The notes under the pieces were generated by a model. It did no database searches. It was not told the origin of the DNA and saw only the letters and a program-made list of their open reading frames with translations. 13,776 nt of DNA, taken from NCBI GenBank assembly GCA_001584585.1, contig LSYV01000005.1:514435-528210 (forward strand). Reading direction: 5' to 3'. The position numbers and the translations under genes were made by a program. The stretch is from Gonium pectorale (taxonomy: Eukaryota > Chlorophyta > Chlorophyceae > Chlamydomonadales > Volvocaceae). Each line of letters starts with the position of its first letter. Position 1 is the first letter of the stretch. Below are positions 1-9,780 of the stretch, in pieces.

Positions 1-25
1 CCCCCTCTCCGACCTCCCTCCCCAC

Positions 26-1835
26 CTGCATGGGGTCCTGCATGCTGCTGACAGTGCGGCTCCCCTTGTCGTGGTCCAGCAGCACCACGCTGTCCCGCGT
101 CGCCACCACCTCAAGCGCCGGGCAGCAGCCAAGGAACGAGTAGCGGCCCTGCTGGTCGCCGTTGACCACGCTCTCCAGCAGGAAGGACGGCAGCTGCGAG
201 TCGGACTCGGGCACCAGCGCGCTGTGGGTTGGGTGGGTGGGAGGAGAGGGCGGAGAGCGCGAACGGAGGGGGAGGCGGGGAGGGGGGAGGGGAGGGTTTG
301 GGGATGGATCCGGAGAGTATCGAACCGCAGCTGCAGAAACAACGGCCGCTGCTGCAGCAGGAGGGCGGGGCTGCGAGGCGCCGCGGGGGTGACAGGAGGA
401 CCCTCCTGAAGGGTCAGCTGGCAGTGGCAGCCGCAGTAGCTGCAGTAGCCACAACGGGAGCGGCGGCTACGGGTGACAGGAGCTCGTGGACCCCCTCGGC
501 CCGGGCATTGCTTCCACGGCTGCCACCACGCCCAGCCGGGCACCGGCGCACGGCGTTGGCCCAACGCGACATCGTATATATGGCCCGCATCGTATATATG
601 GCCCGCGAGCTGTGGCACGGGGTGTGTTACGTCATGCGAATATGCGTGCTTGTGGACAGGCTGCAAACAGGCTGCAAACAGACGAGCGAGGCAATGCAAA
701 CAGTCGAGCAGTCGAGCAGTCTGGTATTCTAGCCGGCAGCCAACAACCCATTGCGCATAGTGCCCGCTGTGGCACGGGGTGTGTGTGTGTGTGTGTGTGT
801 GTCAGGGGCGGGGGGCGCCTCTCGGAAGCAGCGGCCACGAGTGCGACCGACAGACAGGCTCCTCGGACAGCACGCGCCCTGGACTGCCTGCTCGGCTGCC
901 TGCGCCCCCTCCCCACAAGGCCGCCCTCTCCGGCCCTCTCGACACCAAGGGGGCATGTGTCATATGTGTGGTCTGACTGGACTGATTGGCCGTCAAGGCT
1001 CACCCCTCACCCATGCCACTCCCTTGGGCATTGCGATCCGGCCCCCCCACTGCGGCGCCACACCTCCCTCCGTGTGCAGCCCCACGGCCGCCCCAGAACT
1101 GGCGCCCCGCCCGACGCCGGCGCACGTCCCCGCCCGCCCTAAGCGACCGCCCTGCTCTTCTCCACCTTGCCTGCCAGTCCCGCCCGCCCCTCCACATCCC
1201 CGACCAGCATGCCGTTCTGGTCCCCGTCCCAGGGACCGTCAGCCCGCCCCGCGCAGCGGCTAGCGGGAGGCAATGGCCCTTGTGTTTGCTCCCCTTCCCA
1301 GCCCCTCACCCCTAAGCCTCCCGCCCCGGGGCCTCCCAGTCCCCTCTCCCCTCTCGCCCCCCGGCAGCGCGCGCCCCGCCAGACCAGCCTCACCGGTACG
1401 CAGACACGGGGGTGAGGTGATCCGAGAAGATCCGCTTGCTGAGGGGGACCAGGTTGGCTCCGCCCTTAACGGCCTCCAGGAACTGCTGGAAGCCCGCATC
1501 ATGGGCGGAGCCGCTGCTTGCGGTGCTGGCATGACAGGCCGTGTGCGCGGCCGGCGCAGCGTGATTTGCCGCTGCAGGAATTCGGCAATTGGCATAAGAT
1601 AGGACAGGACAGAGCAGAATGCGAGCGGAAGGTCTCAGGTGAAGTAATTGCCGACCCATCCGAGCGACATGCACGTGCGCGCAAGTCGCCAGATCTAATT
1701 GTACCTTCCATTTACTCAGATGTCGTTCTAACGGAAATGAACGGGCTTACCGCGCGCCGACGCCGCTGCGTCAAGTGTTGCAGTGGCCACGATTGGGGCT
1801 ACGCTGCGAAGGAAAGCTGCACGCACCGCCTGCAT
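26..1835 (-). CDS. trpE: Anthranilate synthase alpha subunit (TrpE/ASA), chloroplast, 5' part only
   Basis: Catalyses chorismate + glutamine to anthranilate, the first committed step of tryptophan synthesis. Three exons read on the minus strand: 1835-1751 (28 codons + 1 nt), 1571-1394 (2 + 58 codons + 2) and 221-26 (1 + 65 codons). All phases match and all junctions are GT-AG. Exon 1 (MQAVRAAFLRSVAPIVATAT...) is a basic, Ala-rich chloroplast transit peptide. An in-frame TAA at 1853-1851 supports this ATG as the start. Exon 2 carries FLEAVKGGANLVPLSKR then IFSDHLTPVSAYR (about 76-88), the plant/cyanobacterial TrpE signature. Exon 3 continues with PSFLLES (99-105), whose LLES motif belongs to the tryptophan feedback site of TrpE, then GRYSFLG (113-119) and DPMQ. 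The chorismate-binding domain lies beyond the left edge, after a donor at 25. PabB (aminodeoxychorismate synthase) is the main alternative, but the SDHLTPV and LLES match to ASA is much better. Confidence 0.93.
570..605. repeat. 18-bp tandem duplication with TATATA core
   Basis: Two perfect adjacent copies of catcgtatatatggcccg (570-587 and 588-605) lie inside trpE intron 2. The TATATA core stands out in very GC-rich surroundings. No function can be assigned. Confidence 0.9.
609..784. repeat. Pair of 19-bp direct repeats in trpE intron
   Basis: The sequence gctgtggcacggggtgtgt occurs at 609-627 and again at 766-784, 157 bp apart. The second copy runs directly into the GT microsatellite. Between them lie further small duplications, such as two copies of aggctgcaaac near 659-680 and gcagtcgagcagtcgagcag near 700-720. 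Confidence 0.8.
779..802. repeat. (GT)12 microsatellite
   Basis: Twelve uninterrupted GT units within trpE intron 2. GT/AC dinucleotide tracts are very common in volvocine nuclear genomes. Confidence 0.95.
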
Positions 1836-3534
1836 CGTCAGAGGAGCTTGTTAGCATGCCTGGCGAGGTGTCATTTGGAAAGAGGCGAGCGCGAAGCAAG
1901 CAATCGCTCGGCGGCTGAGAACCGACCCGCCCGGGCGCCAGCTTGCGCTGCGAAGCTCCAGACGCAGCATGCGCGTGAACACTCGGCCGCTGGCCGAGGA
2001 GCGACATGGCTGTGAAACAGCGGGTAGAATAACAGGTGCCCCGTGTCAAAGACGCAGCATTAAATTCGGGCTTCACAGCAGTAATACGTGTCAAAGTCCT
2101 GCTGAACAACTAAAGCCGTTACTTCAACGGATGGCACGTGCCAGACTATACTGTACTGCAGGGTGACATGCACAGCCGGCCTCCCTCGGCCTTCAGTGTA
2201 CTGCCGGGCTCCCTGTGCTGGAGTTCGGGACCCCCGTGCTGGCACACTGCTCCCTGCTTAGGGATAAACGCAGCACCGGTAGGCAGGCGCAGACATACAT
2301 ATATATTCAGGCTCCGATCCCGCAAGCGCCCCTGACGGCGTTGCAGCCAAAGCCGATGCAGACAAGGTGCACAGCGCGGCAGATCAAGACATGGATTTTA
2401 CAGGGTGGGGGTTGGGCTGCTGGTCAACGCTGCCCCTGGATGCCTGCACTGTGGCCCGACAGCACTCCGGTGCAACCGGATCAAGATGTAAGCTGGACAC
2501 AAGACAACAGTTCTCAATGCGCGCAAAGCCCAGCCTATACTGCCACTACCAAACATGTTACGTACCAAGTCTTCGAAAGATCAAGAGGAGGGTATGCTTG
2601 GCTCAGTCGTCCCATGCCTTCCGTCCGCCCAAGCTCGCACTTGACAACGCCACCATCGTGTGAATCGTGTCCACAAGTCGTGACCAATAGCTTTCACACC
2701 TGCCCTACAAGCAAACTCGTAACGTACACAGTTCAGGGCCTAACAGGTACAGAGAGTTAGGCAGGCTGTTCAGTACAGCCCCCATCCGTCCAAAAGCGGC
2801 ACCTGCAAGGTCTTTCCTGACAACCTGGTCCCCCCAGGCAACGCCCTCCTAATCAATATGCGGCTTGCTCCAGGTATCCAGAGATCATTCTACGGCCAAT
2901 CATTTGATCAACTACCCAAAACCCAAGGCATTACCGCCCCACCCACCCGGCTGCGTTAACGGCGCAGAGGCGAGGAGTTCAATGTACGCTGGCCTACAGT
3001 AACGCGCCCCACAGAGGCACCCCCAAGAAAGATTTGAATAGCTAACCGCGCTAAGGAGTATGAAGGGAAGCAACAAACAACTTGAATACAAAGCGAAGCA
3101 CTTGTTAGCATCTGCCCATTGGGGCACAATGCCTCTCCTGCGCCCCTGCGCAGGACACCGCAGACACTGCGACCGCAGAACCCCACTCCCCCAAGCCTGC
3201 AGCAAACATTCACGTATAACATCCCGGCGCCTCGCCTCGACTAGCGCCAGAAGATACCAGACCAGCACCTGCAGGACGGCCCTTCGGACCACTGGCCGTG
3301 CGCAGGACTTGGCTGCGCAGCGCATCGAACCCCTCACATGCACCACCAGGGGAGCGGCAACGCCCGGCCCCCACCCCCCCCTCGCCGCTCCCAAACGCGT
3401 GGCGAACCCGAACAGTGCAGTCTTATTTTGTGCCAAGTTGGCCGTCCACGGGGCGTGGAGACTGGCCCTTCCTTCCCGTCATGTGCTCATGCAGCTGCAC
3501 GCGTGCGTGTGTTGCCCGTGCGGCGTGGCGGCAC
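1836..3534. other. Intergenic region between trpE and RNase T2
   Basis: About 1.7 kb between two head-to-tail minus-strand genes. It should hold the 3' UTR of the RNase T2 gene (high-coordinate side) and the promoter and 5' UTR of trpE (low-coordinate side). Reading frames up to 187 codons exist here, but none shows a recognisable domain or a credible splice pattern. A TATATAT tract near 2297-2306 lies about 460 bp upstream of the trpE ATG, too far to be called its TATA box without transcript data. Confidence 0.6.
2398..2402 (-). terminator. Possible TGTAA polyadenylation signal for the RNase T2 gene
   Basis: TGTAA is the usual volvocine poly(A) signal. Reading downstream from the RNase T2 stop on the minus strand, this is the first TGTAA I find. 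It implies a long 3' UTR of about 1.1 kb. A five-base motif easily occurs by chance, so confidence is low. Confidence 0.25.
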
Positions 3535-6500
3535 CTACTGCCGCTGCGTCGCCGCTGCCACCTGCTTGTGGCAGCCGGCAGGCAGCGCAAAGAGCAGACC
3601 CGCCCGCAGGGGGTTCACAGTAGCCTCCGCCTCCGCCTCAACCGCCGCTACCACCAGCCCCGGAAAAGGCATCGCCTCGACCGCAGCCGCCGCGCGGGTC
3701 GCGCAGCCCTTGCCGCTAGCGCAGCCCGACAGCAGCAGCGGCTCCGCCAGGTCCTTGCCGTTGCCCACGCCGCCGCATGCCGTCACAAGCACCTGCCGCT
3801 GGCACGCCCCTTGGCGGCGCCCACCGCTGCCGCTGTAGAAGAGGGCCGCCATGGCCATCCCCAACAGCACCGTCAGCGAGACGGCAATGACTGCGACGCA
3901 GGCTAGCTGGGCAACCAATAGCCAGGACGTGAACGGCGGCGGCGTGGCCGAGGCAGCGCCATCAACGGGTCCCGAAGACGACACGGCAACCCCCGAGGTG
4001 GCGGCAGAGGCTCCGGAGCGGAGCAGCACCACACCGCCCACAGCCCACGTCGCCTCGCCGTCGCCGTCCGAGACCACCGTCATGCTCTGGCCGCCGGAGC
4101 GTGAGTCCCGCAGGTGGGAGGTCCACACGAAGCCGCTGCTGCCAATCCGCAGCGACGAGGCGCCACCGTTGGGCGCGAGCACCGCGTCCTCCGCCGCGTG
4201 GTTGATCGCCACGCGGCTGCGCAGAGCCGCCAGCGCCGCCGCCGCGCGCGCCGCCAGGAGCGTCGCAGCGTCCATGGCGGCGCGGAGTTGGGCCTCCCGC
4301 CAAGACTCGACCTCCCGTGCCGCCGCTGCGTCGGCGGAGGCAAAAGGCAGCAACTGCCCGAGCGCGGCACTGGCCGCAACAATGTCAGCATCGCTTGCGG
4401 CAGCGGCCGCGTCGGGCACCGTCACGTCCACGCTGTTCTGAAGCTGCGCCAGCGTAGCCTCCTGCGCCGCCACCTGCTCGGCTGCGTTGGCCCCACCACG
4501 GAGCATTTGGTTCTGGACCTCATCCACAGCGTCCTCCGCCGCACCGCTGGCGGCGCCGCTGGCAGCGGCGCCGATGGTGGCGTCGACCGCGGCGTCTTGG
4601 GCGGCGGCTGCGGCCTCGGCTGCGGCCGCCTCAGAGGCCACCTCGGCAAGCATCGTGTTGAGCTGCAGACCAACCAGGGCACCGTCACTTACGGCGGGGG
4701 CGTCCGCCCCTGCCTCCGCGCCGGCCTGGGCCAGCTTCCGCGCGGAGCCGAGCGCCAGGGCCGAGTCAAAGCCGGGGCCGGTGTGGCTTTGGGATGCCGT
4801 GTCGGGGTGCAGCGGCGGGATCGTGAGCTCCCGGCACGCGTTGCTCTCATGGCTGCGGTCGCAGTCGAAGGGCTGCAGGTTGCGGTCAAAGCACATCCAG
4901 ATCTGCATTCCGGGAGCGTAGGCGAGGGAGGGCGCGTCGGATGGCAAGCCCAGAAAGAAGGTAAACTCCAAGCACCCGCGGCGCAGCACAGGCACTGGCG
5001 CTGGCTGACCGGTGGGCAGCGCTGCCCGCGCCCTTACCCGCGGCGCGCTTGCGGCACGTGCCGCGGCAACATCAACCGCACCATGCGCGCCCCGCCCGTT
5101 CCCGGTCCTTGCGGCGAGCCGGCACGCCCCATCCCTCCCTCCCTCCCTGTGCGCAGACCCAGCCACAGCACGTCCTCACCCACCGCGGCCACACAGCTGT
5201 CTCAACTCCCTCGCCGTACCCCGAAAGACACCACCCCGTGCCATCGGGCCCCCCAACCGCCGCCTCACCTCCGACAGCGCCTTGCCGTAGCAGTGCACCA
5301 GCGGCTTCACGCCGTACATGTCGTCGACTGCGTCAATCAGCTCCTGCGCCTTGTACACGCGGTCCCGGCTGGGCAGGATGTCGGCCTTGCGGAGGGCAGC
5401 CTGCGGGCGAGGGCGGGCGCGGGGCAGCGCCGGGGTCAAGATGCTGGGAAGCATAGCGAAACTCGCTTCGAAGGCGCGTCCAGCAATTGCCATCCCGGAG
5501 CGCGGGGTGAGGCCCGGGCAAGTCCAGTGTTGCAAGGCATGCTGCGCGACCCGCTTAGGCAGCCTACAGGCGCGGAAAGGGCAAGGCTCGAAGTGGGACG
5601 AGTGGCTGCGTTCCACCGTGCGCTGAACCTAACCGTGACACGGGAGAACAGAGCGCACATAGCGTGTTGGCGTGTGGTGACCTGCCGCGTGGACTCGGTC
5701 CGGTGCCCGAAACATGGCCGTGCTGTTGAGGCGAGGCAAGGAGAGCAAAGACACATATTCACGCCAGCGCAACCGCCCACGTTTACGACCTGGCGAGACG
5801 GTATGCACGCTCATCCGCCCACCCTGCAATCCTTCCAGGACGCTGCCCTGTCGGCCCCTTCTGGCGCCCCCACTTCAACTTCGGGTATCCACACGCAACC
5901 CCTCCCAGACCGTCCAATCCCCAAATCTGTGCAGTCTTCCTCCACACTATTCCCTCTCCATCCCCGCCATGCCGTTCCCGGCCCCGCCACCCATGCCGAC
6001 GCACTTTCCTCCCCAGCCCCAGCCCCAGCATCCGCTCCTACCGCCAGGTCATAGCGCCAGTGCAGCTTTAGCACCGTCTTAAAGTACTTGTGCTCCGTGG
6101 GCAGCAGGCTTAGCGCGCAGGTTCCATGCTTTGACCACTCATGGTCCCAGAAATCGCCGTCCGTGCCCATGAAGCTGGGCCACTCCTCCTCAAGTTCGTC
6201 CTCCAGGTCACTAATCTTATCCTCGTCAAACTCCAAGCTCTTATCACAGAACTGGGGGTAGGTCCCATCGTTGTAGTTGGGCCAGAGGCCGTGTATGGTG
6301 AAGTGGAAACTGGGGGGTCGAAGGGGTTGGGGGGGGGGAGGGCGTGGGGAGACTCCCAATCGCAGCGCCACGAACAGCACATGCATAAAGACGTGGCAAC
6401 GTGCGACCTCGAGACGGGCATGTTAGGCGCTGGGGCGCTTCAAATAGGGGTCCTCCATTAGACCCTCACCCGTGGTCGTGAAGCAGCGGGCATGAGTGTT

Positions 6501-6765
6501 TGGAGCAGTAGTTGCCGGGCCATTGCCTGTAACGCGAGCCCGGAGTTGAGCGGCAGGGCGATATCGAGGTTGGTCGGACAGGTCAGACTCGTTGCCGAAG
6601 ACCAGCAAGCGCTTCGCACCTCACGAGGACGAGGTAATCGAAATCACGGTTGCCTTGAGCAGGTTCAGCTGCTTTGTATGACGCGAGCTGCCTAGCCACG
6701 CCGACGGAGAGCAGGCCAACCAGCAAGGCTAGCGCGAGGACGCAGGCGCAACGACCTGCTACCAT
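3535..6765 (-). CDS. RNase T2 family endoribonuclease with C-terminal membrane anchor
   Basis: A T2-type endoribonuclease, which cleaves RNA via 2',3'-cyclic phosphates in secretory, vacuolar or extracellular space. Five exons: 6765-6620, 6526-6470, 6309-6042, 5400-5269 and 4902-3535, giving 656 codons plus stop with matching phases and GT-AG junctions. Residues 1-24 form a signal peptide (hydrophobic 8-24, ending GVA). DYLVLVRQWPGNYC (43-56) is the strand leading into the fold. CAS I is FTIHGLWP (71-78, His74). CAS II is FWDHEWSKHGTC (121-132; His124, Glu125, His129). The active site is therefore intact. Further conserved parts are ALRKADILPS (about 159-168), GVKPLVHC (187-194) and EIWMCFD...C...C (201-224). 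The T2 domain ends near 235; typical family members stop about there. The rest of exon 5 adds an Ala-rich helical region (about 250-440), a strand-rich stretch (450-497), one transmembrane helix (about 528-556) and a 94-residue tail. The T2 call is very secure; reading exon 5 straight to the stop at 3535 is somewhat less so. Confidence 0.93.
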
Positions 6766-6870
6766 TGCTGCCCAACACCTCTGAGGCAGTTGTGTCCCTG
6801 CAGACTGTAGGCTGTATTGTAAGCGCCCGGTGCCGGCGTTAAGAGCACTCGCACGCTACAACACTAAGCA

Positions 6871-6877
6871 CGTATAG
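6871..6877 (-). promoter_or_regulatory. Possible TATA-like element upstream of RNase T2
   Basis: The minus strand reads CTATACG about 106 bp upstream of the RNase T2 start codon, a plausible distance given a short 5' UTR. The match to a TATA box is weak and no transcription start is known. Confidence 0.15.
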
Positions 6878-7889
6878 TGCAAGGTATGTGTAGAAGACAC
6901 CCATACGTTCTAGTGCGCCTTCCTAGGCACGAGCCAAGGGCGTTGCGAGCCCGTATTCAAAAAAATGCGAGCCCGACATGCGAGGTCGGGGGCCTGAAAG
7001 TGAAGTGAGTTAAGCCATAGGAAAAATAAGCTTCGCACTTTACATGCTCTAGCTCTCTTTCGGAGATGCTTCCGGGTCGCCCTCACACTCGCTAACCTGG
7101 CGAGCATGGCGGGCTGAGGTTTTAAGGCATGCACTAAAGACAGCAAGATGACATTTTGGCATATTGATGGTGATCTTAGCCTATGCAAACTTCATAGAGG
7201 AGATACCGCCCGCCTCTATCCTTGCACGGTTTATCGCCCTACAAACCGTACATGTGATCAATTAGACAGTCACTGTCTGCTATTGAACGTCGATTTACAA
7301 GACCCGCAAGAGCGGGCGAGGGTGGGCGGACGTCGGTCTGGTGCCGACATGCCGTATGTATGGAAAAGACTCGCTCTGCAATCAGGCCTATGTAGACTAT
7401 TGGATACTAGACCACATCACCATTTTATGGCTTTTATCATGTATTGTGCTGGCGTTTGGGGACGCTTGCGTTTGGGGAATTCCCTTTGTCGCGCACATTG
7501 CTGCTGAAGGATTGTCAAGGATTGTCCAGCATGCCCCAACCGTAGCTGGGGTCCTCGGGCGGCATGTTAGCGGGATACGGCCTTCAGGCAGCCCTCAGTT
7601 TGAAGCTCAAGCGCCGTGCCGCGCGTGCACCAATGGTTCAGATTGCACCCACGCGCTTCGTATGTATTGATGCAGGTATGCCCAAGCAACCTGTTATCAA
7701 CATCCCCCCGCCCAGTACGTGACCAAGCTGCGCCCCTGAAAATCAGCATCTCGGTTTGTCACCGGATTTAACGGCAGACCCATTGTTGCCCCGTTGGCAA
7801 CTGGTTGTTAGATTGCGTCGCCACGTTGGGCTCACACTGCAACCGTGCTGCGCCTGCTACATGTGCCGCAGCTGCATCTGCGGCCTCGG

Positions 7890-7909
7890 CATCAGCATCA
7901 GCATCAGCC
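7890..7909. repeat. Short (ATCAGC)3 tract
   Basis: Three tandem copies of the hexamer atcagc; minor simple repeat in non-coding sequence. Confidence 0.8.
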
Positions 7910-8039
7910 CAGTGTCCAACAGACCAATACTCCACATACGAACGCGCTGCATGGTGCTAACGGGTAACAACATCACTGCCTCCGTTCCCGCCCTCAAGCC
8001 CCAACGCCCGACCACCCCAAGATGCCAAACCCACGGGTG

Positions 8040-8063
8040 AAGGGAAGGGAAGGGAAGGGAAGG
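8040..8063. repeat. (AAGGG)n microsatellite
   Basis: Nearly five tandem copies of AAGGG (24 bp). A similar purine-rich (GGGGA)n tract lies at about 8329-8346. Confidence 0.9.
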
Positions 8064-8855
8064 CAGTAATGCAGTGCCTCTCCAAGCATCTCTAAACTCA
8101 AACTGCCCCCGCCATCATGACTATAGCACACAGCCCACAAGGTGGCCCACGAGCCTCCGCCAGCGCCAGCCAGGCAGCGCACAGTCGCGTGCGCTGCAAG
8201 CCCCCCCCCCGCCCCGCCCCTCACCGGAATACCGGTACCTTGGGCGCGGCGGAAACATCGCCCCGCATAGAACCCCGCTCCACAGCAGGAGCCAGCACCC
8301 GTCGGTCCCCTTCCTCACATGGAAGGCGAGGGGAGGGGAGGGGAGAGGGAGCGGCAGAGGCCTGGCGGGTGAGCGGGAGGGGACGGCGCGTTTGCTGGCC
8401 GACTGGTTAACTGCATCAAGTTGACGTGTAGCATCTAGTAGCTGCTCTGTCGTTACAGCAAGGCCAAATCGCAATGCACGTCGCAAGATCGTCCCGGCAG
8501 CGGCGAGCCTGATCAGCCCCTGCTGGAGACGGGCCCTGGGCTCCAACACCCGTCAGCAGGTGACGTGAGGGGTCAGGGTGGACTGTTTGGCCTCAGTCCT
8601 TCCAGGCAGCAGCGTGCGCTCCTGGCGTGTCCTCCGCACAGCATTCGGGCGACTGTGCGCACATCAAACGCTCGCGTGATAACCTGCAGCAGCTACGCAG
8701 CGCACACACCGCGGCTCTGTGTGCACCCGTTCCGGCGAGGGCCTGCATGCCGCTTGCAACGGCTCCCGGACGGGCTTCCTGAGGCATCCGGGCGGATACA
8801 TATGTAGACCACATCCCGGAGAGCAGCCGACCGCATCTCCTCCTGCCAGCACGGC

Positions 8856-9274
8856 CCCGGGTTGTGTAGCTGTTTTTCCAGGCACCGTAGCAGCCGACGT
8901 GCGCTCACCGACCTCCTCTGCACCTGCTCTATCGCGTGGGCTAGGGCCGCAGCTCCACCTGGACAAGTAACGGTTCACCAGGTGAAGTTTGACATACCGG
9001 GTAAGCTGGTTGGCCGGTCTTTCGGGGGGCAGGACGACCGTCACTTGCCTTGCTCTGTACCCGCCCGCCCTATTGGAAACGTCGCGCCTTCGGGCGTGTA
9101 GAGCGCTGAGCCTGATCGACTCCCTGCCGCCGGTGATGCCCGACCCGCGGGGCAGAGCAGCTTGGACCAGCAGAGAGCTGTTGGCCCTAGCCCACGCGAT
9201 AGAGCAGGTGCAGAGAAGGTCGGTGAGCGCACATCGGCTGATACGGTGCCTGGAAAAGCAGCTAGGCAACCCGG
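8856..9274. mobile_element. Inverted-repeat (fold-back/MITE-like) element
   Basis: Two arms of about 100 bp in opposite orientation flank a 218-bp centre: left arm 8856-8955, right arm about 9174-9274. Aligned by eye they differ at only 6-8 positions. They share long identical blocks, for example ctgctctatcgcgtgggc, tttccaggcaccgta and gtgcgctcaccgacct. An RNA or single strand across this region could form a long hairpin. The centre has no recognisable transposase, and no clear target-site duplication flanks the arms, so a non-autonomous DNA element is the best guess. Within the centre, CACCTGG and CCAGGTG near 8954-8983 form a small extra stem. Confidence 0.6.
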
Positions 9275-9296
9275 GTCGCACTCCTCAGGCGCCGTG

Positions 9297-9600
9297 AAGC
9301 ATCACCACCAGGGGCGACGGCCGCCGCGGGTCGTAGCCGTAGTAGAAGCCGTCGCGGGCGCTGCAAGCGGCGGCCGGCCCCGCGCCCGCCCGGCTTCCCC
9401 GTCTCCGTGGCGCCGGCCGTGACGCCCTGCTGCGTCGGCTTGCTGACGGGCACCTCGGCGAAGGGGCGGAGGGCAGTGTCCAGCAGTGGCGACGTGTCTA
9501 GGGCGGCCGCCGGCGCGGCGCCGGCGCTCTTGGTGGCGGCGATAGGGCCCCCGCCGGCAGCGGCGGTGGGCCGCGCGGTGAGCTTGTAGGCATTTGCGCA
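9297..9600 (-). pseudogene. Broken alpha/beta-hydrolase (carboxylesterase/phospholipase-like) fragment
   Basis: On the minus strand, one frame from about 9590 to 9390 encodes an Ala/Pro-rich stretch that includes LLDTALRPFAEVPVSKPTQQ. A second, shifted frame at 9365-9294 reads RDGFYYGYDPRRPSPLVVML followed by HGA and an immediate TGA. The pattern YDP..P.PLVVMLHGA is the first core strand and oxyanion-hole region of esterase/phospholipase-type alpha/beta-hydrolases, in which HG is normally followed by GG or AG. No donor site follows HGA, the nucleophile-elbow Ser and the rest of the domain were not found, and a frame change separates the two parts. The right arm of the inverted-repeat element begins about 20 bp beyond the stop, which suggests disruption. 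The family assignment rests on about 23 residues and is tentative. Confidence 0.4.
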
Positions 9601-9780
9601 CGCAGACGCTCATCCGTCCCCTCGCCCGCACCACTCTGGGTAGGTCCCGAGGTCGACCTCTGGAGCTGGTGGAGCTGATGGTCGTACGTCGAGCCCAGAT
9701 ACTAAGGAGTGTCTCCCCACGAGGGCGCCCAGCATGCGGAGGGATGGGTGCGCTGCGGACGGGCGTGCGTTGCACCCCCG

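Larger units (their letters stand above)
222..1393 (-). other. Large intron 2 of trpE, rich in short duplications
   Basis: This 1172-bp intron runs from donor CG|GTGAGG (1393) to acceptor CCCACAG (222). The acceptor is preceded on the minus strand by a C-rich polypyrimidine tract (about 228-300). The intron contains a (GT)12 tract, an 18-bp tandem duplication with a TATATA core and a 19-bp direct repeat, listed separately. Several reading frames are open here on both strands, but none resembles a protein. The other complete trpE intron, 1572-1750 (179 bp), is unremarkable. Confidence 0.85.
6766..8855. other. Gene-poor region with a low-GC patch
   Basis: This 2.1-kb stretch holds the upstream region of RNase T2 and no recognised gene. 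The part around 7000-7460 is visibly poorer in G+C: the blocks 7141-7200 and 7381-7440 are about 37-40% GC, against strongly GC-rich flanks. A 109-codon plus-strand frame at 7341-7670 has a hydrophobic segment (about residues 20-41) but matches nothing I know and has no supporting splice sites or context. A 9-bp direct repeat gcgagcccg occurs near 6947 and 6967. No tRNA- or snRNA-like structure was recognised. Confidence 0.5.

Noticed and set aside
2215..2760. 181-codon plus-strand frame
   Set aside because: No recognisable motif, mixed low-GC composition and no supporting context.
2912..3436. 174-codon minus-strand frame downstream of RNase T2
   Set aside because: No domain, signal or splice support; it lies where the RNase T2 3' UTR is expected.
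4903..5166. Upstream extension of the large RNase T2 C-terminal frame
   Set aside because: The frame is open, but the acceptor at 4903 joins exon 4 in perfect phase to IWMCFD, the known T2 continuation. The extension is intron 4.
4114..6054. 646-codon open frame on the plus strand
   Set aside because: It runs antisense across the RNase T2 exons and introns, has Arg/Gly/Ala-rich composition and no domain. It is a shadow of GC-rich coding sequence on the other strand, where motifs and splice phases are convincing.
7600..7670. Possible tRNA (ggttcagattgcacc resembles a B box)
   Set aside because: No matching acceptor stem, anticodon arm or A box could be folded around it.
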